Numbered from the stretch's first letter, positions 7,497 to 16,410 are shown. The stretch: 40,600 nt of DNA from Candidatus Helarchaeota archaeon (GCA_013375455.1 JABXJT010000041.1:1-40600); one strand, 5' to 3'. The notes: generated by a model from the letters alone, not told the origin. Numbers and translations: made by a program.

Positions 7497-8441
7497 TCAA
7501 GGCAGTCGGACCCAGTATTCCTGCCCGTTCTGCACAATGTTTTGGACCTTTCCTAATGTTTCGAGATGTTTTAAGTAATTTAAAGTTGAAATTATTCCGA
7601 AATGGAGTGCGAATTGTGCTTGGGTGTGTTCAGGTTGTTTTCGTTGTGATTCAGAGTAGGACTGGAAGAGTTGCTTTGTGAAGTCATCTAAAGTAATTGG
7701 TTCTGATGGTAGTGCATTCAAAATTTTAGTTTCGCGATTTATAAATCGCTGGCGAAAAGATTCCAGCCGCTCTGGGATTTTTTCAGATACAATTTGGCGA
7801 TGCCCGGGAAGCACGAGTTTTATCTCAAACTTCTTTAGTTTATCAATTGTATTTAAATAATCTGCAACACTAGACGAAAGATTTCCAACCCAGGGGGTGG
7901 TTAAATCGATATCACCGGAAATTAATATTTCTGATTTATAGAAACAACAATGCCCTGGAGCGTGCCCGGGAGTATGGATGACCTGAAATCCTCCTGGCAA
8001 TATTTCGCCATCTTTAAACGTTCTATCTACAATGCCAGCTTTGAATCCAAGATTTTTCAATAGTTCTCTCCATTCCGGTTCTAATTTATTATCAGTCATC
8101 CCATATCGCTTCACATATACATCCAAATCATCTAGGGCGATGCGATCTGCCTCGTGTATCATAATTTCAGCGTTCGACTTTCTCTTTAAAAATGCGTTCA
8201 TAGCAGTATGATCTAAATGAAAATGCGAGTTATAGATGAAATCAATGTCGGAGATACTCTTTTCAAGATTTTTCATTGCTAACTTTAGGCGACCCTTTCC
8301 ACATTGAGGATCAAAGGCTATAAATTCATCTCCATCATACAAATAGCTGTGACAGAAGGGAAATAATGCCTTTCCGTCCCCTTCGACCATGTAAAGATTT
8401 TCCGCAACGTGTCGAAAAAATGAGATTCCTTTCAACTCCAT
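7497..8441 (-). CDS. MBL-fold metallohydrolase with C-terminal winged-helix-like domain
   Basis: The zinc-binding motif HxHxDH is complete at residues 73-78 (HFHLDH), followed in order by the later ligands in HTPGHAPGH, the bridging Asp in ISGDIDL and the last His in LPGHRQ. This is the layout of the LACTB2/glyoxalase-II-like branch, which hydrolyses thioesters, phosphoesters or RNA. The last ~80 residues (from ~235, ILNALPSEPITLDDFTKQLF) look like the winged-helix domain often attached to LACTB2-like proteins. The enzyme is cytoplasmic. It is 26 bp downstream of the longin-like gene and so probably belongs to the GTPase transcript. Confidence 0.9.
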   Translation of the reverse strand: MELKGISFFRHVAENLYMVEGDGKALFPFCHSYLYDGDEFIAFDPQCGKGRLKLAMKNLEKSISDIDFIYNSHFHLDHTAMNAFLKRKSNAEIMIHEADRIALDDLDVYVKRYGMTDNKLEPEWRELLKNLGFKAGIVDRTFKDGEILPGGFQVIHTPGHAPGHCCFYKSEILISGDIDLTTPWVGNLSSSVADYLNTIDKLKKFEIKLVLPGHRQIVSEKIPERLESFRQRFINRETKILNALPSEPITLDDFTKQLFQSYSESQRKQPEHTQAQFALHFGIISTLNYLKHLETLGKVQNIVQNGQEYWVRLP

Positions 8442-8467
8442 AATATCTAAGGCATTCGAGCGTCATT

Positions 8468-8920
8468 CTAGATGGAATTAAAAAATTCCGAAAATCTTTC
8501 TTTTGCAACTGCTTCAAAATCTTTAAGTATGTCGGATAACTCAGACCTGAATATATTATCAATGTAAATCCGTAGTTGTTTCAGGGAGAATTTTTTTAGG
8601 AATTCACCAAACTTCTGTTTGAACCTCTTTTGGACTTTATTTAGTAGCTTTGAGGTCTTATTGTTACTTGCATTCTGAGTGGTCTTGATGACAAAAAAGA
8701 GGTCGTGATCCGTGTCTTTAGAGATAAAAAATTTTGTATTGCCCATTTCTATTCGTTCAGCTTTCTTTTCTCCGAGCTCCTGAATAAATTTTTGTATGGA
8801 GAGTATTAACCCCGAAAATAATGCGGAAGCAAAATCCTCAGAGCCTTGTCCAAAAATTTCATGACTGAAAAGTAAATTTCCATCCGCTTCTAAAATCCAA
8901 ATGCCATTTATCTCGCTCAT
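8468..8920 (-). CDS. Longin-like domain protein, probable GTPase partner
   Basis: The 150-aa protein begins directly with two strands (GIWILEADGNLLFSHEIFG), then a long helix (SEDFASALFSGLILSIQKFI), then three strands (AERIEMGNTKFFISK, HDLFFVIKT) and C-terminal helices. This beta-beta-alpha-beta-beta-beta-alpha order is that of longin domains rather than roadblock domains, which start with a helix. Such proteins are abundant in Asgard archaea and pair with small GTPases. The gene follows the Rag-like GTPase by 22 bp, supporting a physical partnership. The C-terminal ~45 residues are a further amphipathic helix region. Specific role (GEF, GAP scaffold or adaptor) cannot be told. Confidence 0.8.
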   Translation of the reverse strand: MSEINGIWILEADGNLLFSHEIFGQGSEDFASALFSGLILSIQKFIQELGEKKAERIEMGNTKFFISKDTDHDLFFVIKTTQNASNNKTSKLLNKVQKRFKQKFGEFLKKFSLKQLRIYIDNIFRSELSDILKDFEAVAKERFSEFFNSI

Positions 8921-8942
8921 TTTACAACTTCTTCTTTTAATC

Positions 8943-9485
8943 TTATTGAAGTAGAGTTTTTTGAAAGACGGTAAAAATCGTCGATTTGAAAATTTTTAAA
9001 TCGAATTCAGATGGAATGATGCTATTTATCCTGTTTAGCAATCTTGTTGAAATGTCATCACTTGTAAAATTTTTAATTTCCTCCAATCCTGGGTCAAATT
9101 TATGCAAAAATACTGCGATTTCAGGTTTTTCCTGCTCTTTTTGAAGGTGATTTACTATTTCTTCTAAATACTGAAGGGCTAATTTATATCGCGGGATATC
9201 TTGAACATCAATCACGAATATGATCTTATCTGCGCCCTCAGTATATTTTCCTAAATCTTTAAAATAATTTTTTCGGTATTTCTCTTGACCACCTAGCTCC
9301 CAAATAGAAAATAGGGCATCCTGATCTTCCACTTTGACGATATCAAGGCCTTGGGTTGGTTTTAGTGAGAAGTACGATAAAATATTTGTGTTTTTTTGCA
9401 GGCTAAGAATTATTGAGGTTTTTCCCGAATTATCTAACCCAATAATTATAATTTTTTTCAAATCTTTTTTCTTTTCAATACTCAT
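8943..9485 (-). CDS. Small GTPase of the Arf/Rag type
   Basis: A 180-aa GTP-binding domain. Visible motifs: G1/Walker A GLDNSGKT (16-23), switch-I Thr44 in KPTQGLD, G3 WELGGQE (62-68), G4 HKFD (128-131) and a G5-like KSTIF. GxDNSGKT and the W-x-x-GGQE signature place it with the Arf/Rag group. The G4 His in place of Asn (HKxD) and the QEKYRKNYF stretch are like eukaryotic Rag/Gtr GTPases. There is no N-terminal myristoylation Gly2, no C-terminal Cys and no attached roadblock domain, so membrane attachment would need a partner. The neighbouring longin-like protein (22 bp downstream) is the obvious candidate. It is divergent from the nitroreductase gene. Confidence 0.9.
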   Translation of the reverse strand: MSIEKKKDLKKIIIIGLDNSGKTSIILSLQKNTNILSYFSLKPTQGLDIVKVEDQDALFSIWELGGQEKYRKNYFKDLGKYTEGADKIIFVIDVQDIPRYKLALQYLEEIVNHLQKEQEKPEIAVFLHKFDPGLEEIKNFTSDDISTRLLNRINSIIPSEFDLKIFKSTIFTVFQKTLLQ

Positions 9486-9631
9486 GATGACCCAACTCGG
9501 CTCAATTTCACTACATTATCCATGATATTCAAACCAATTCAATTATACCTTGAGATTAGAGGAAATTTAATAAAAACTTATGTTAAAAACAAGAATATAA
9601 ACTCATCTCAGAATGCGCCCAGTGATGAAAA

Positions 9632-10183
9632 ATGGAAAAGAAAACATCAATTTTAGAAATCATCAAGTCCCGGCGGAGTACGCGACGATTCAAACCAGAT
9701 ATGATGCCTGAGGAGGACATCACTGCAGTTTTGGAAGCGGCCCAATGGGCTCCGAGTGGTGAAAATTTTCAGCCTTGGAAATTTATAGTAATAAAAAACA
9801 GAAAAGTGATGGAAGATATCGTCGAGCTATTACCATATAAAAAATTCCAAAAATTTATAATGAATGGGCCGGTGCTCATTGTCGTGCTTGGAGATAAACG
9901 GAAAAGTCGATGGTGGTTTTTGGATTGCACCCTAGCTGTTGAGAATTTGATGCTCGAAGCCTGGGCAAGAGGTTTAGGAACTTGTTTTTCAGCCTGGTAT
10001 CCAACCGTGCCCGCGAAAGTTGAAGAAACGGTTAAAGAAATGCTTGAAATTCCGAAGAAATGGAATATAGTTACAATGACACCCTTAGGTTACCCAATTG
10101 ATCCCCCTGAACGCGCATTCCGCCTCCCAGCGTCTAGGAAGCCCTTGGAAGAAATTGTTTGTCATGAAAAATTTTTAAAATGA
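9632..10183 (+). CDS. Nitroreductase-family FMN oxidoreductase
   Basis: The N-terminal SRRSTRRFKPD (residues ~14-23) is the FMN-phosphate-binding start of the nitroreductase fold, followed by AAQWAPSGENFQPWKFIV (residues ~38-55), which matches the second flavin-contacting segment. LDCTLAVENLMLEAWARGLGTCF is the conserved core helix, and PLGYP the usual C-terminal turn. The length (183 aa) is typical. These enzymes use NAD(P)H to reduce quinones, nitro compounds or flavins; the physiological substrate is unknown. The start ATG is closely preceded by GTGATG. The small membrane protein gene follows immediately. Confidence 0.9.
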   Translation: MEKKTSILEIIKSRRSTRRFKPDMMPEEDITAVLEAAQWAPSGENFQPWKFIVIKNRKVMEDIVELLPYKKFQKFIMNGPVLIVVLGDKRKSRWWFLDCTLAVENLMLEAWARGLGTCFSAWYPTVPAKVEETVKEMLEIPKKWNIVTMTPLGYPIDPPERAFRLPASRKPLEEIVCHEKFLK

Positions 10184-10209
10184 TATTGAAATTGGAGAGT
10201 GTTGAGAAA

Positions 10210-10398
10210 ATGGATCCAATTATAGTAGTGATGTCAATAATTACGGTTAGCGTGGTGGTTTTTTCTGGAGTATCAGGACATCTAGTTCGCCATCACAATG
10301 AAAAGTTTGGATTTTTAAGAAAATGGCACGATATGACCGGGCGTTTTGCAACGCTTCTCGTAGTAATCTTGATAATTCTACTTTTTAGATTACAATAG
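10210..10398 (+). CDS. Small two-TM membrane protein
   Basis: A 62-aa protein with two hydrophobic segments (IIVVMSIITVSVVVFSGVSG and ATLLVVILIILLF) joined by a polar His/Arg-rich loop (HLVRHHNEKFGFLRKWHD). I chose the ATG at 10210 because GGAGAG lies about 12 nt before it; an in-frame ATG at 10180 overlaps the nitroreductase stop but has no ribosome-binding site. The position suggests co-transcription with the nitroreductase. The loop histidines could bind heme or metal, but nothing establishes this. Confidence 0.6.
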   Translation: MDPIIVVMSIITVSVVVFSGVSGHLVRHHNEKFGFLRKWHDMTGRFATLLVVILIILLFRLQ

Positions 10399-10522
10399 GG
10401 CAAAATTTTATCAGAACCCTAACAAGAGCTCCCTCCTTTTTTCATTCAAATTCTAATAAAGTTTTTTAATCAAAATTTGAATTTAAGTCATAAGAGCTAA
10501 AATTGATTCTGGAAGGATTCTA

Positions 10523-12832
10523 ATGAAGAAATCAGGTTTTTTACTCACCATTTTGTTTTTAGGATTATTATTTTCCAATATCTTTGGAGCTTTTAATTAT
10601 TCTAGAGGAGCTACAGATCAACTGGATAATTTTTCAATTTCTGGTAATTGTGAGAGTGGTGTTTCCAATTTATACATAACGGAACTATCCACCTGGAATG
10701 GAACTTTTACACAATACCAAAGTTCAACCATGGAAACAAACACTAGCGTGAATAATAATACAATGGATTTAGCAGCTATAAAGCTCAAGGCAATCCAATT
10801 ACGAGATGCACCCTATAACTTAGTTGTAGCTAATAACATTACAAATTCACAGGTTGCAGTTCCAGAAACTGCATTTGACACTCCAAGGGCACGAATGGCG
10901 CAGTATTTTATACTAGATAATTTTACGTTTATTGGTAATATTTGGTTGTACTTATCGGGTGTAATAGTTGGGATAGGTGCCACGGGATATTTTCAAATAG
11001 ATATTTACAATGCTTCGGACTTCGCTAGCGGGCCGATTAATGAAGTAACTCACGCAATTACAAAGGGTGCTGGAATTTTTATTGGTTGGGACAGTATCCT
11101 AGTAAATGAATATTTCGAACCAGGTGCATATTATGCAGTATTTACTAGCTGGCTAAGTCCTGGATTGTCGATGAACAATAATAGTTGGCGAATCAAAGAC
11201 TATACCGCCCCAGCAGATAATAAAGGGCCGAGTTTATTTGAGAATTCAAGCGGTTGGTTTAACATACCAGGCGACGCAACGACAGATTTCTTAATGTATT
11301 TAGAGGCAACACATTTCTGTGATCCTAACGAATTAAACCTAAGTGCTTCTATTAATGATAAACCAGTGCAATTTTATCACAAGAAAGATTACACGGTTAA
11401 AGCAGTTAGCTTTTTAGGGCCACTTATCTGGAAACCGGTTTGGACTAGCGAAATTACATATTATTTAGATGAACCGCCAGACAAAGATTTTAACGTAACA
11501 ATTTCAATAAATAGAACAATAGCTGGTGGTTCAGTTGAAACTAGAGGCCGATATTTTTATGAGGAACCTACAACAGGAACTTTTTTAGCTAATCGAAGTT
11601 CAATCCAGTGGGACGTGAACTATAAAAAGGTTAATTCATCACTCACCTTACTTGTATTCTTCAGATATCCTACCGACTGGAGGGTTTCAAAAGTCTATGA
11701 CACCTCCTATGATATTGAGCTATTTGAATATGGGATCTTTTACAGTTATTTTTATGGCGAACGTGGACACGCTCTTTGGATAGAAGAATGGGGAGACGGA
11801 ACTCAGACATATACTTATCGAGCTGCATTTACATCACCCAACTATTTAACAACTAGCCAAGCCATCACTGTAAGGGAGATATATCTGGGAGATCGATCTA
11901 CAATGAAAGCAAACATCAAAAACACGGAAGGACAATTCGTTTCAGGAGGAAATACTAGTTTCTATCTTTATGGTGCCGATGGAAGTTTAGTCGAATCGTA
12001 CAATAAAATAAATACAAATGGCATAATAGAATCAAATGAGATTGATTCAGGTAGTTTGGGTCTTGGAACCTATTCAATGGTAATTTTTTGGACAAATGGA
12101 GAGGAGTATGGGATTATCGTGTATGATATTACAATTTCAATTAATCCATTATTAATCACTGGAATAATTGCGGCAATAGCTGTTATTGCTACGGGGCTTT
12201 TATTAACATATGGGCGTCGGAAATTAGCAGAGAGGAGGTGGGAAAAATCTCTTCATCATCTACTTGTAATTTCAAAAAACGGGACCCCAATGTATAGCTA
12301 TTCATTTGGCCTCACGTTAAAGGATTCAGCCCTCATATCAGGAATGCTGTCAGCATTAACGAGCTTCATGAGGGAAACAACTGGCAGTAAAAAAGAATTG
12401 AGGAGAATCGATCAAGAAGATAAAAAAATCATTTTGAGTCATGGAGATTTTACTACAACGGCAATACTCGCAAGTAAGGATTTACCGATCATTCACGATA
12501 GGGCACGACAATTTCTTGAAAGATTTGAAGCCGTTTATTCTGACAAAATTCAAAAATGGGTTGGAAATACCGAAATTTTTAAGGGTGCGAATAAAATAGT
12601 CGAGGAGTTCTTTCCAATTGAGATGGAACAGATTCTGATTAATAAAATCGGATTTGAATTACAAAAATTAATGGAAAAGGCCGAGACTGCCAGAGATAGA
12701 ACTACGATCACCGCAATCTTAAGTGAAATAACAAATTTACTCGATAAATATCAAGATTTGATCCTGAAAAACTATGGGAAATTGGTGAATGTAATTATAA
12801 ATACAGCCCATCAGAAATTGGCGGCAGATTAG
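10523..12832 (+). CDS. Surface protein with single TM and cytoplasmic longin-like domain
   Basis: A 769-aa protein with a signal peptide (residues ~1-30: MKKSG, hydrophobic core, then polar), a long Asn/Ser/Thr-rich, mostly beta extracellular part (~31-540), one membrane helix at ~543-562 (LLITGIIAAIAVIATGLLLT) followed by positive charges (GRRKLAERR), and a cytoplasmic domain. From ~575 the tail has the longin order: HLLVISKNGTPMYSYSFG (two strands), a helix DSALISGMLSALTSFM, then strands ELRRIDQEDKKIILSHGDF and TTAILAS, then a helix, with ~90 further helical residues. The last extracellular segment (~450-535) looks Ig-like. A receptor-like role linking the outside to GTPase signalling is inferred from architecture alone. 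Confidence 0.8.
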   Translation: MKKSGFLLTILFLGLLFSNIFGAFNYSRGATDQLDNFSISGNCESGVSNLYITELSTWNGTFTQYQSSTMETNTSVNNNTMDLAAIKLKAIQLRDAPYNLVVANNITNSQVAVPETAFDTPRARMAQYFILDNFTFIGNIWLYLSGVIVGIGATGYFQIDIYNASDFASGPINEVTHAITKGAGIFIGWDSILVNEYFEPGAYYAVFTSWLSPGLSMNNNSWRIKDYTAPADNKGPSLFENSSGWFNIPGDATTDFLMYLEATHFCDPNELNLSASINDKPVQFYHKKDYTVKAVSFLGPLIWKPVWTSEITYYLDEPPDKDFNVTISINRTIAGGSVETRGRYFYEEPTTGTFLANRSSIQWDVNYKKVNSSLTLLVFFRYPTDWRVSKVYDTSYDIELFEYGIFYSYFYGERGHALWIEEWGDGTQTYTYRAAFTSPNYLTTSQAITVREIYLGDRSTMKANIKNTEGQFVSGGNTSFYLYGADGSLVESYNKINTNGIIESNEIDSGSLGLGTYSMVIFWTNGEEYGIIVYDITISINPLLITGIIAAIAVIATGLLLTYGRRKLAERRWEKSLHHLLVISKNGTPMYSYSFGLTLKDSALISGMLSALTSFMRETTGSKKELRRIDQEDKKIILSHGDFTTTAILASKDLPIIHDRARQFLERFEAVYSDKIQKWVGNTEIFKGANKIVEEFFPIEMEQILINKIGFELQKLMEKAETARDRTTITAILSEITNLLDKYQDLILKNYGKLVNVIINTAHQKLAAD

Positions 12833-12870
12833 GAATTCACCTGATGAGAACTTTGGGAAAATTGTGAGCA

Positions 12871-13812
12871 GTGTTGGAAGTAATTAAAAATATTTACCAA
12901 ATTAAAAGTGAAAGTCCTTTTCGATATCCGATGAACACCTATTTTATTGACGATGAAAAGAGTTGTTTGATTGATACTAGCGCAGAAGAAGTTCCTCGGA
13001 CGTTAATTAAAGGATTAGAAGCGATAGGCAGAAGTTTAGTCGATATCAATTATGTCTTAATATCGCATGTTCATTATGAACATGTTCGGTCACTTGCCTA
13101 CATCAAGGAACACGCCCCAAATTGCCGAGTTTTAGCGAGTCCCCGAAATGCAGATTATTTAATGAATTTTGAGAAATACACCAAACTGGTTTTTCAAAAG
13201 TATAGGGAAGAACTTCATGCTATTCCGGGATTGTATGAATTTTACCACCCCCTTTTTACACCCATAAAATCCATTCAGAATGTTGAAGTAATAAAAGAAG
13301 GGGATCTGATTTCACTCGGTAATCATACATTAGAGGTGATCGAAACATCTGGACATTGTACAGAGGAAATTTCATTTTATTGCCAACAAAATCACATTCT
13401 TTTTTCGTCTGACTTCATTATCGGGGATGCAATTGAAACATGGATTGCTACTATTCCTGTGATATATGATTATAACGGGGATCGAAAGAAATATTTAGCA
13501 AATCTTCAAAAAATTGCGAATATGAAAGAGAGATTCGACCTCATTTACCCAGCTCACGGGGCTATCATCTCCAATCCTAAAGAAAAAATCGAGAGTTTGT
13601 TATCCATGAAATCCAAAGCGCCCAACAGAATTTTAAAAATATTAGGAAGCGGTCCAAAAACCCTTATTGAGCTCGTGGAGCATTTCTTTGGAAAAAAATA
13701 TGAGAAAACGCGAAAATTTTATAATTCCTCTCGCATGATCCGAGCACTTCTCAATTACTTACTCGAAGAAGGACGAATTACTAAAAAAGACAACCATTAT
13801 TTTATCATTTAA
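12871..13812 (+). CDS. MBL-fold protein with variant HxHxEH motif
   Basis: A 313-aa metallo-beta-lactamase-fold protein starting at GTG (TTG at 12874 is an alternative). The metal motif reads HVHYEH at residues 66-71, with Glu where Asp is nearly invariant. Later ligands are present: SGHCTEE, the bridging Asp in FSSDFIIGD, and the terminal His in YPAHGA. The final ~70 residues (from KAPNRILKILGSGPKTL) look like a winged helix, as in LACTB2-like proteins. The protein is homologous in plan to the MBL enzyme at 7497-8441. It lies 38 bp after the longin surface protein and may share its transcript. Asp70Glu may change metal use or activity. Confidence 0.85.
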   Translation: MLEVIKNIYQIKSESPFRYPMNTYFIDDEKSCLIDTSAEEVPRTLIKGLEAIGRSLVDINYVLISHVHYEHVRSLAYIKEHAPNCRVLASPRNADYLMNFEKYTKLVFQKYREELHAIPGLYEFYHPLFTPIKSIQNVEVIKEGDLISLGNHTLEVIETSGHCTEEISFYCQQNHILFSSDFIIGDAIETWIATIPVIYDYNGDRKKYLANLQKIANMKERFDLIYPAHGAIISNPKEKIESLLSMKSKAPNRILKILGSGPKTLIELVEHFFGKKYEKTRKFYNSSRMIRALLNYLLEEGRITKKDNHYFII

Positions 13813-13823
13813 AAAAAGAGATT

Positions 13824-14789
13824 TTATTCTCCTAACTCTACATTTTTCCCTATTTTCAATGGTAAACTATTGGGAATGATTTCAAACTCAAATTCCTCAG
13901 CCTTGGTGATTTGTTCGCCATCCAGATCGAGAAATACAGGATCTTCAGAAACGACTTTTACTTTCTTGCAACGGGAGTGTTCTTTGACTTCAGGCATTTT
14001 CAGATGAGATCCATCGTAGATTTTTCCGATATTGAAAAGCAATTTCCACCTTGATGCGTCTTGTATCGTAATAACATCGAAGAAGCCATCATTGGGAATG
14101 CTATTAGGGGAAATCATCATACCCCCGCCGAAATATTTCCCAATGCAGATACAAGCCATATTCGCATTGAAGTCGTATGCGTTGGATTCGTCATCATCAA
14201 GAATGATCCGGGTCTGTGCTTTGTGATGATGGATGATTCCCCTTATGGCGCCAATTAAGAAAGACATCTTTCCTCCGAAGATTTTGGTTGTTCGATTTAC
14301 CCGATTCACGACATCGCCGCCCAAACCCGTGTCGGCCACGTTGATAAAAAGCCGGGATTCAGGATTCCCATCCCAGTCCGTAAAGCGTGCAATGCCCACA
14401 TCCATTCGTTGAATTTCCCCCTTTTCCAAGATGTCAATCGCATCAATGTATAATTTGGGAATTTCCGTAGTTTTAACGAAATCAGACCCAGTTCCAGTTG
14501 AAATTACTCCAAACGTGCATTGGGGATTGATTAATTGGTTATTTTCGAAAAATCCATTGATGACCTCATTATACGTGCCATCCCCGCCAATTACAACAAT
14601 GAAATTTTCTTCTCCACTTTTGAGGGCTTCGCGAGCTAATTCAGTAGCGTGATTTTGATATTCCGTGAAGACAGTATGATATTTGATCTCCTTTAATTCC
14701 ATAATTGGCTCAATTTCTTTATACCATTTTTTCTCTGCTTTTCCATTGGCTGCTTTAGGGTTAATTATGAAGAGCAAGGTTCTCACCAC
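13824..14789 (-). CDS. Diacylglycerol kinase / sphingoid-base kinase family lipid kinase (YegS/DagK-like)
   Basis: The N-terminal FIINPKAANGKAEKKW (residues ~7-22) and GGDGTYNEVINGF (68-80) are the ATP-binding signatures of the DAGK catalytic domain; STGTGSDF (97-104) is the following conserved loop. The C-terminal half has the expected beta domain ending in VFLDLDGEQI, where the GE-type residue pair is conserved. The 321-aa length matches bacterial YegS/DgkB proteins. The enzyme phosphorylates a lipid alcohol with ATP at the inner membrane face; in an archaeon the true lipid is uncertain. It starts at GTG. A six-TM membrane protein gene lies 26 bp upstream on the same strand. Confidence 0.9.
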   Translation of the reverse strand: MVRTLLFIINPKAANGKAEKKWYKEIEPIMELKEIKYHTVFTEYQNHATELAREALKSGEENFIVVIGGDGTYNEVINGFFENNQLINPQCTFGVISTGTGSDFVKTTEIPKLYIDAIDILEKGEIQRMDVGIARFTDWDGNPESRLFINVADTGLGGDVVNRVNRTTKIFGGKMSFLIGAIRGIIHHHKAQTRIILDDDESNAYDFNANMACICIGKYFGGGMMISPNSIPNDGFFDVITIQDASRWKLLFNIGKIYDGSHLKMPEVKEHSRCKKVKVVSEDPVFLDLDGEQITKAEEFEFEIIPNSLPLKIGKNVELGE

Positions 14790-14815
14790 TTTTTACTTGA
14801 AACTTAAAATAGAAG

Positions 14816-15529
14816 TTAATTAAACACTTTTTCCTTATAAGGCTTGATGAAAGAATATAGAATCGCGATGATTTCATATATTACCAAAGCGCCTATGACA
14901 TATACTAGTATTTCCTCAGAAACGAAGGATTCTGGATATAGACTCAGCCCAAAAAATGAGCCTATTACAAGCGAACTATAAATATAAATAAAAAATAGAT
15001 ACACCCAAAGAATCTGTGATCTTTTTCTGACATAAAGAATAAAATAAGTACCGACTATCACGTAGATAATCGTGAAAAATCGATACAGTGAAATAGTTAA
15101 AAAGAATACAAAGACGAATTGAATTTCCATTTGATAGCCGAGTTGCTCAGGACTGAGATTTCGAAAGAAGTTTATGATATTGTCCCAAATGCATGGGCCG
15201 TAGATTAATCCGACTAAAGTATAAAGTTGAAGATAATAAAATCCGCTGTCAATCCTCGAGCGCCTCGTTCCCTTTTGGGAATCTTGAAGTTTGCGATATC
15301 CATGGGCGAAACCAGCGATGGCGACTGGAATGACACAAATGAGGTATAGAAAAAAATCTATCCGCGCTGGAAGCCCCAACTTCATTAAAAACTCATCGAT
15401 AACAATAACTATATCTGGAAAAAAAATCCAAACAATACCGAAAATCGCGTAGAGAACCGTTGCTATGGCATATGAAATGAAAAATGATTTTACCTCAAGG
15501 ACCCTTTGCTTAAAGTTTGCCCAATTCAT
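14816..15529 (-). CDS. Six-TM hypothetical membrane protein
   Basis: A 237-aa integral membrane protein with about six helices (near 15-38, 57-77, 97-118, 134-165, 172-192, 207-228) and basic cytoplasmic loops (RKLQDSQKGTRRSR, VRKRS). I do not recognise its family. It is immediately upstream of the lipid kinase (26 bp) in the same direction, so a role in lipid handling or transport is plausible but only by context. The ATG start is poorly supplied with a ribosome-binding site and may be a transcript start (leaderless). Confidence 0.75.
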   Translation of the reverse strand: MNWANFKQRVLEVKSFFISYAIATVLYAIFGIVWIFFPDIVIVIDEFLMKLGLPARIDFFLYLICVIPVAIAGFAHGYRKLQDSQKGTRRSRIDSGFYYLQLYTLVGLIYGPCIWDNIINFFRNLSPEQLGYQMEIQFVFVFFLTISLYRFFTIIYVIVGTYFILYVRKRSQILWVYLFFIYIYSSLVIGSFFGLSLYPESFVSEEILVYVIGALVIYEIIAILYSFIKPYKEKVFN

Positions 15530-15588
15530 ATTGAATGTATGTTTTAATTATTCTGATAAAAAATATATCGCTTAAAAGTCAATCATAA

Positions 15589-16410
15589 ATGGGATCGAAA
15601 ATGGTCGAGACGATACGATTGCCGAACCGGGAAATTGCCAAACGATTCGAGAAATACGTGAAATTATTATACATGCCTTTAGGGATGTATTTTTCAGAAA
15701 CTAAGCCCCCAGGCAAGGTTAGAAGGCAACGAATGATAATAAATCGATGCATTGTGGGGCACGTGTTTAAAGCCGCCAAGTGGGGTGGAAGTAGTATCAT
15801 AATGAAGGGAGCTGGCTGTCCAGGAGGGCAGTTCTGGGCAGGATTTCGTAAGAAAATAATCCGGGGATGGGCGTCATTCCTCACAAAGGGAAGACCAGAC
15901 GTGTTAGGAGGACGCGCTGAACGCATGAAGAAAGATGTTAATGTCGCGACTCGAATAATTAAAGAGCCTGGCCCTATTGCCCTGCCAGAAGGGACGAACT
16001 TTATTGTGTACCGCCCCCTGAGAGAGATCCCAGATGATCAACCCCTTGAATTCATCTTATTTTTCGTGGATCCCGAACGAATGGCAAAACTCATCACGCT
16101 TTGCAATTATGCACGCCATGCGCCTTACATGGTCAGAGCCCCTGCAGGAGCGGGTTGTATGTCGATCTTGAATTTTCCATTATTGATGAAAAAAGCGCCG
16201 GAACCTGATGCGGTGATGGGCGTTTGGGACCTTTACTCGCGCATGAGCATTCCCCATCACATCCTCACCCTCACAATTCGCCGGTGGCTCGTTGAGGACA
16301 TGGCGCTGGACATTCCCGAATCATTTCTCGCCCATACGCCCCCTTTCACGGTCTGGGGCGAAATAAAACATTTTTTCAAAAAACTAAAAAGAAACAAGAA
16401 CAAATGTTGA
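15589..16410 (+). CDS. DUF169 family protein
   Basis: A 273-aa soluble protein. The segment CPGGQFWAGF (residues ~76-85), the FVDPERMAKLITLCNYA stretch (~155) and the ending motif APAGAGCMSILNFPL (~182) are the hallmarks of DUF169 proteins, which are widespread in methanogens and anaerobes and have no established activity. Conserved cysteines occur in CPGGQ and GAGCMS. The ATG at 15589 and the one at 15601 are both possible starts; neither has a clear ribosome-binding site. The C-terminal tail is strongly basic (KKLKRNKNKC). It is divergent from the membrane protein at 14816-15529. Confidence 0.85.
   Translation: MGSKMVETIRLPNREIAKRFEKYVKLLYMPLGMYFSETKPPGKVRRQRMIINRCIVGHVFKAAKWGGSSIIMKGAGCPGGQFWAGFRKKIIRGWASFLTKGRPDVLGGRAERMKKDVNVATRIIKEPGPIALPEGTNFIVYRPLREIPDDQPLEFILFFVDPERMAKLITLCNYARHAPYMVRAPAGAGCMSILNFPLLMKKAPEPDAVMGVWDLYSRMSIPHHILTLTIRRWLVEDMALDIPESFLAHTPPFTVWGEIKHFFKKLKRNKNKC

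Noticed and set aside
10445..10492. Inverted TTCAAATT / AATTTGAA ahead of the surface-protein gene
   Set aside because: Short AT-only arms with a long spacer in AT-rich DNA are expected by chance.
15579..15926. 115-aa minus-strand frame over the DUF169 gene
   Set aside because: Antisense to a clear DUF169 coding region; no family features.
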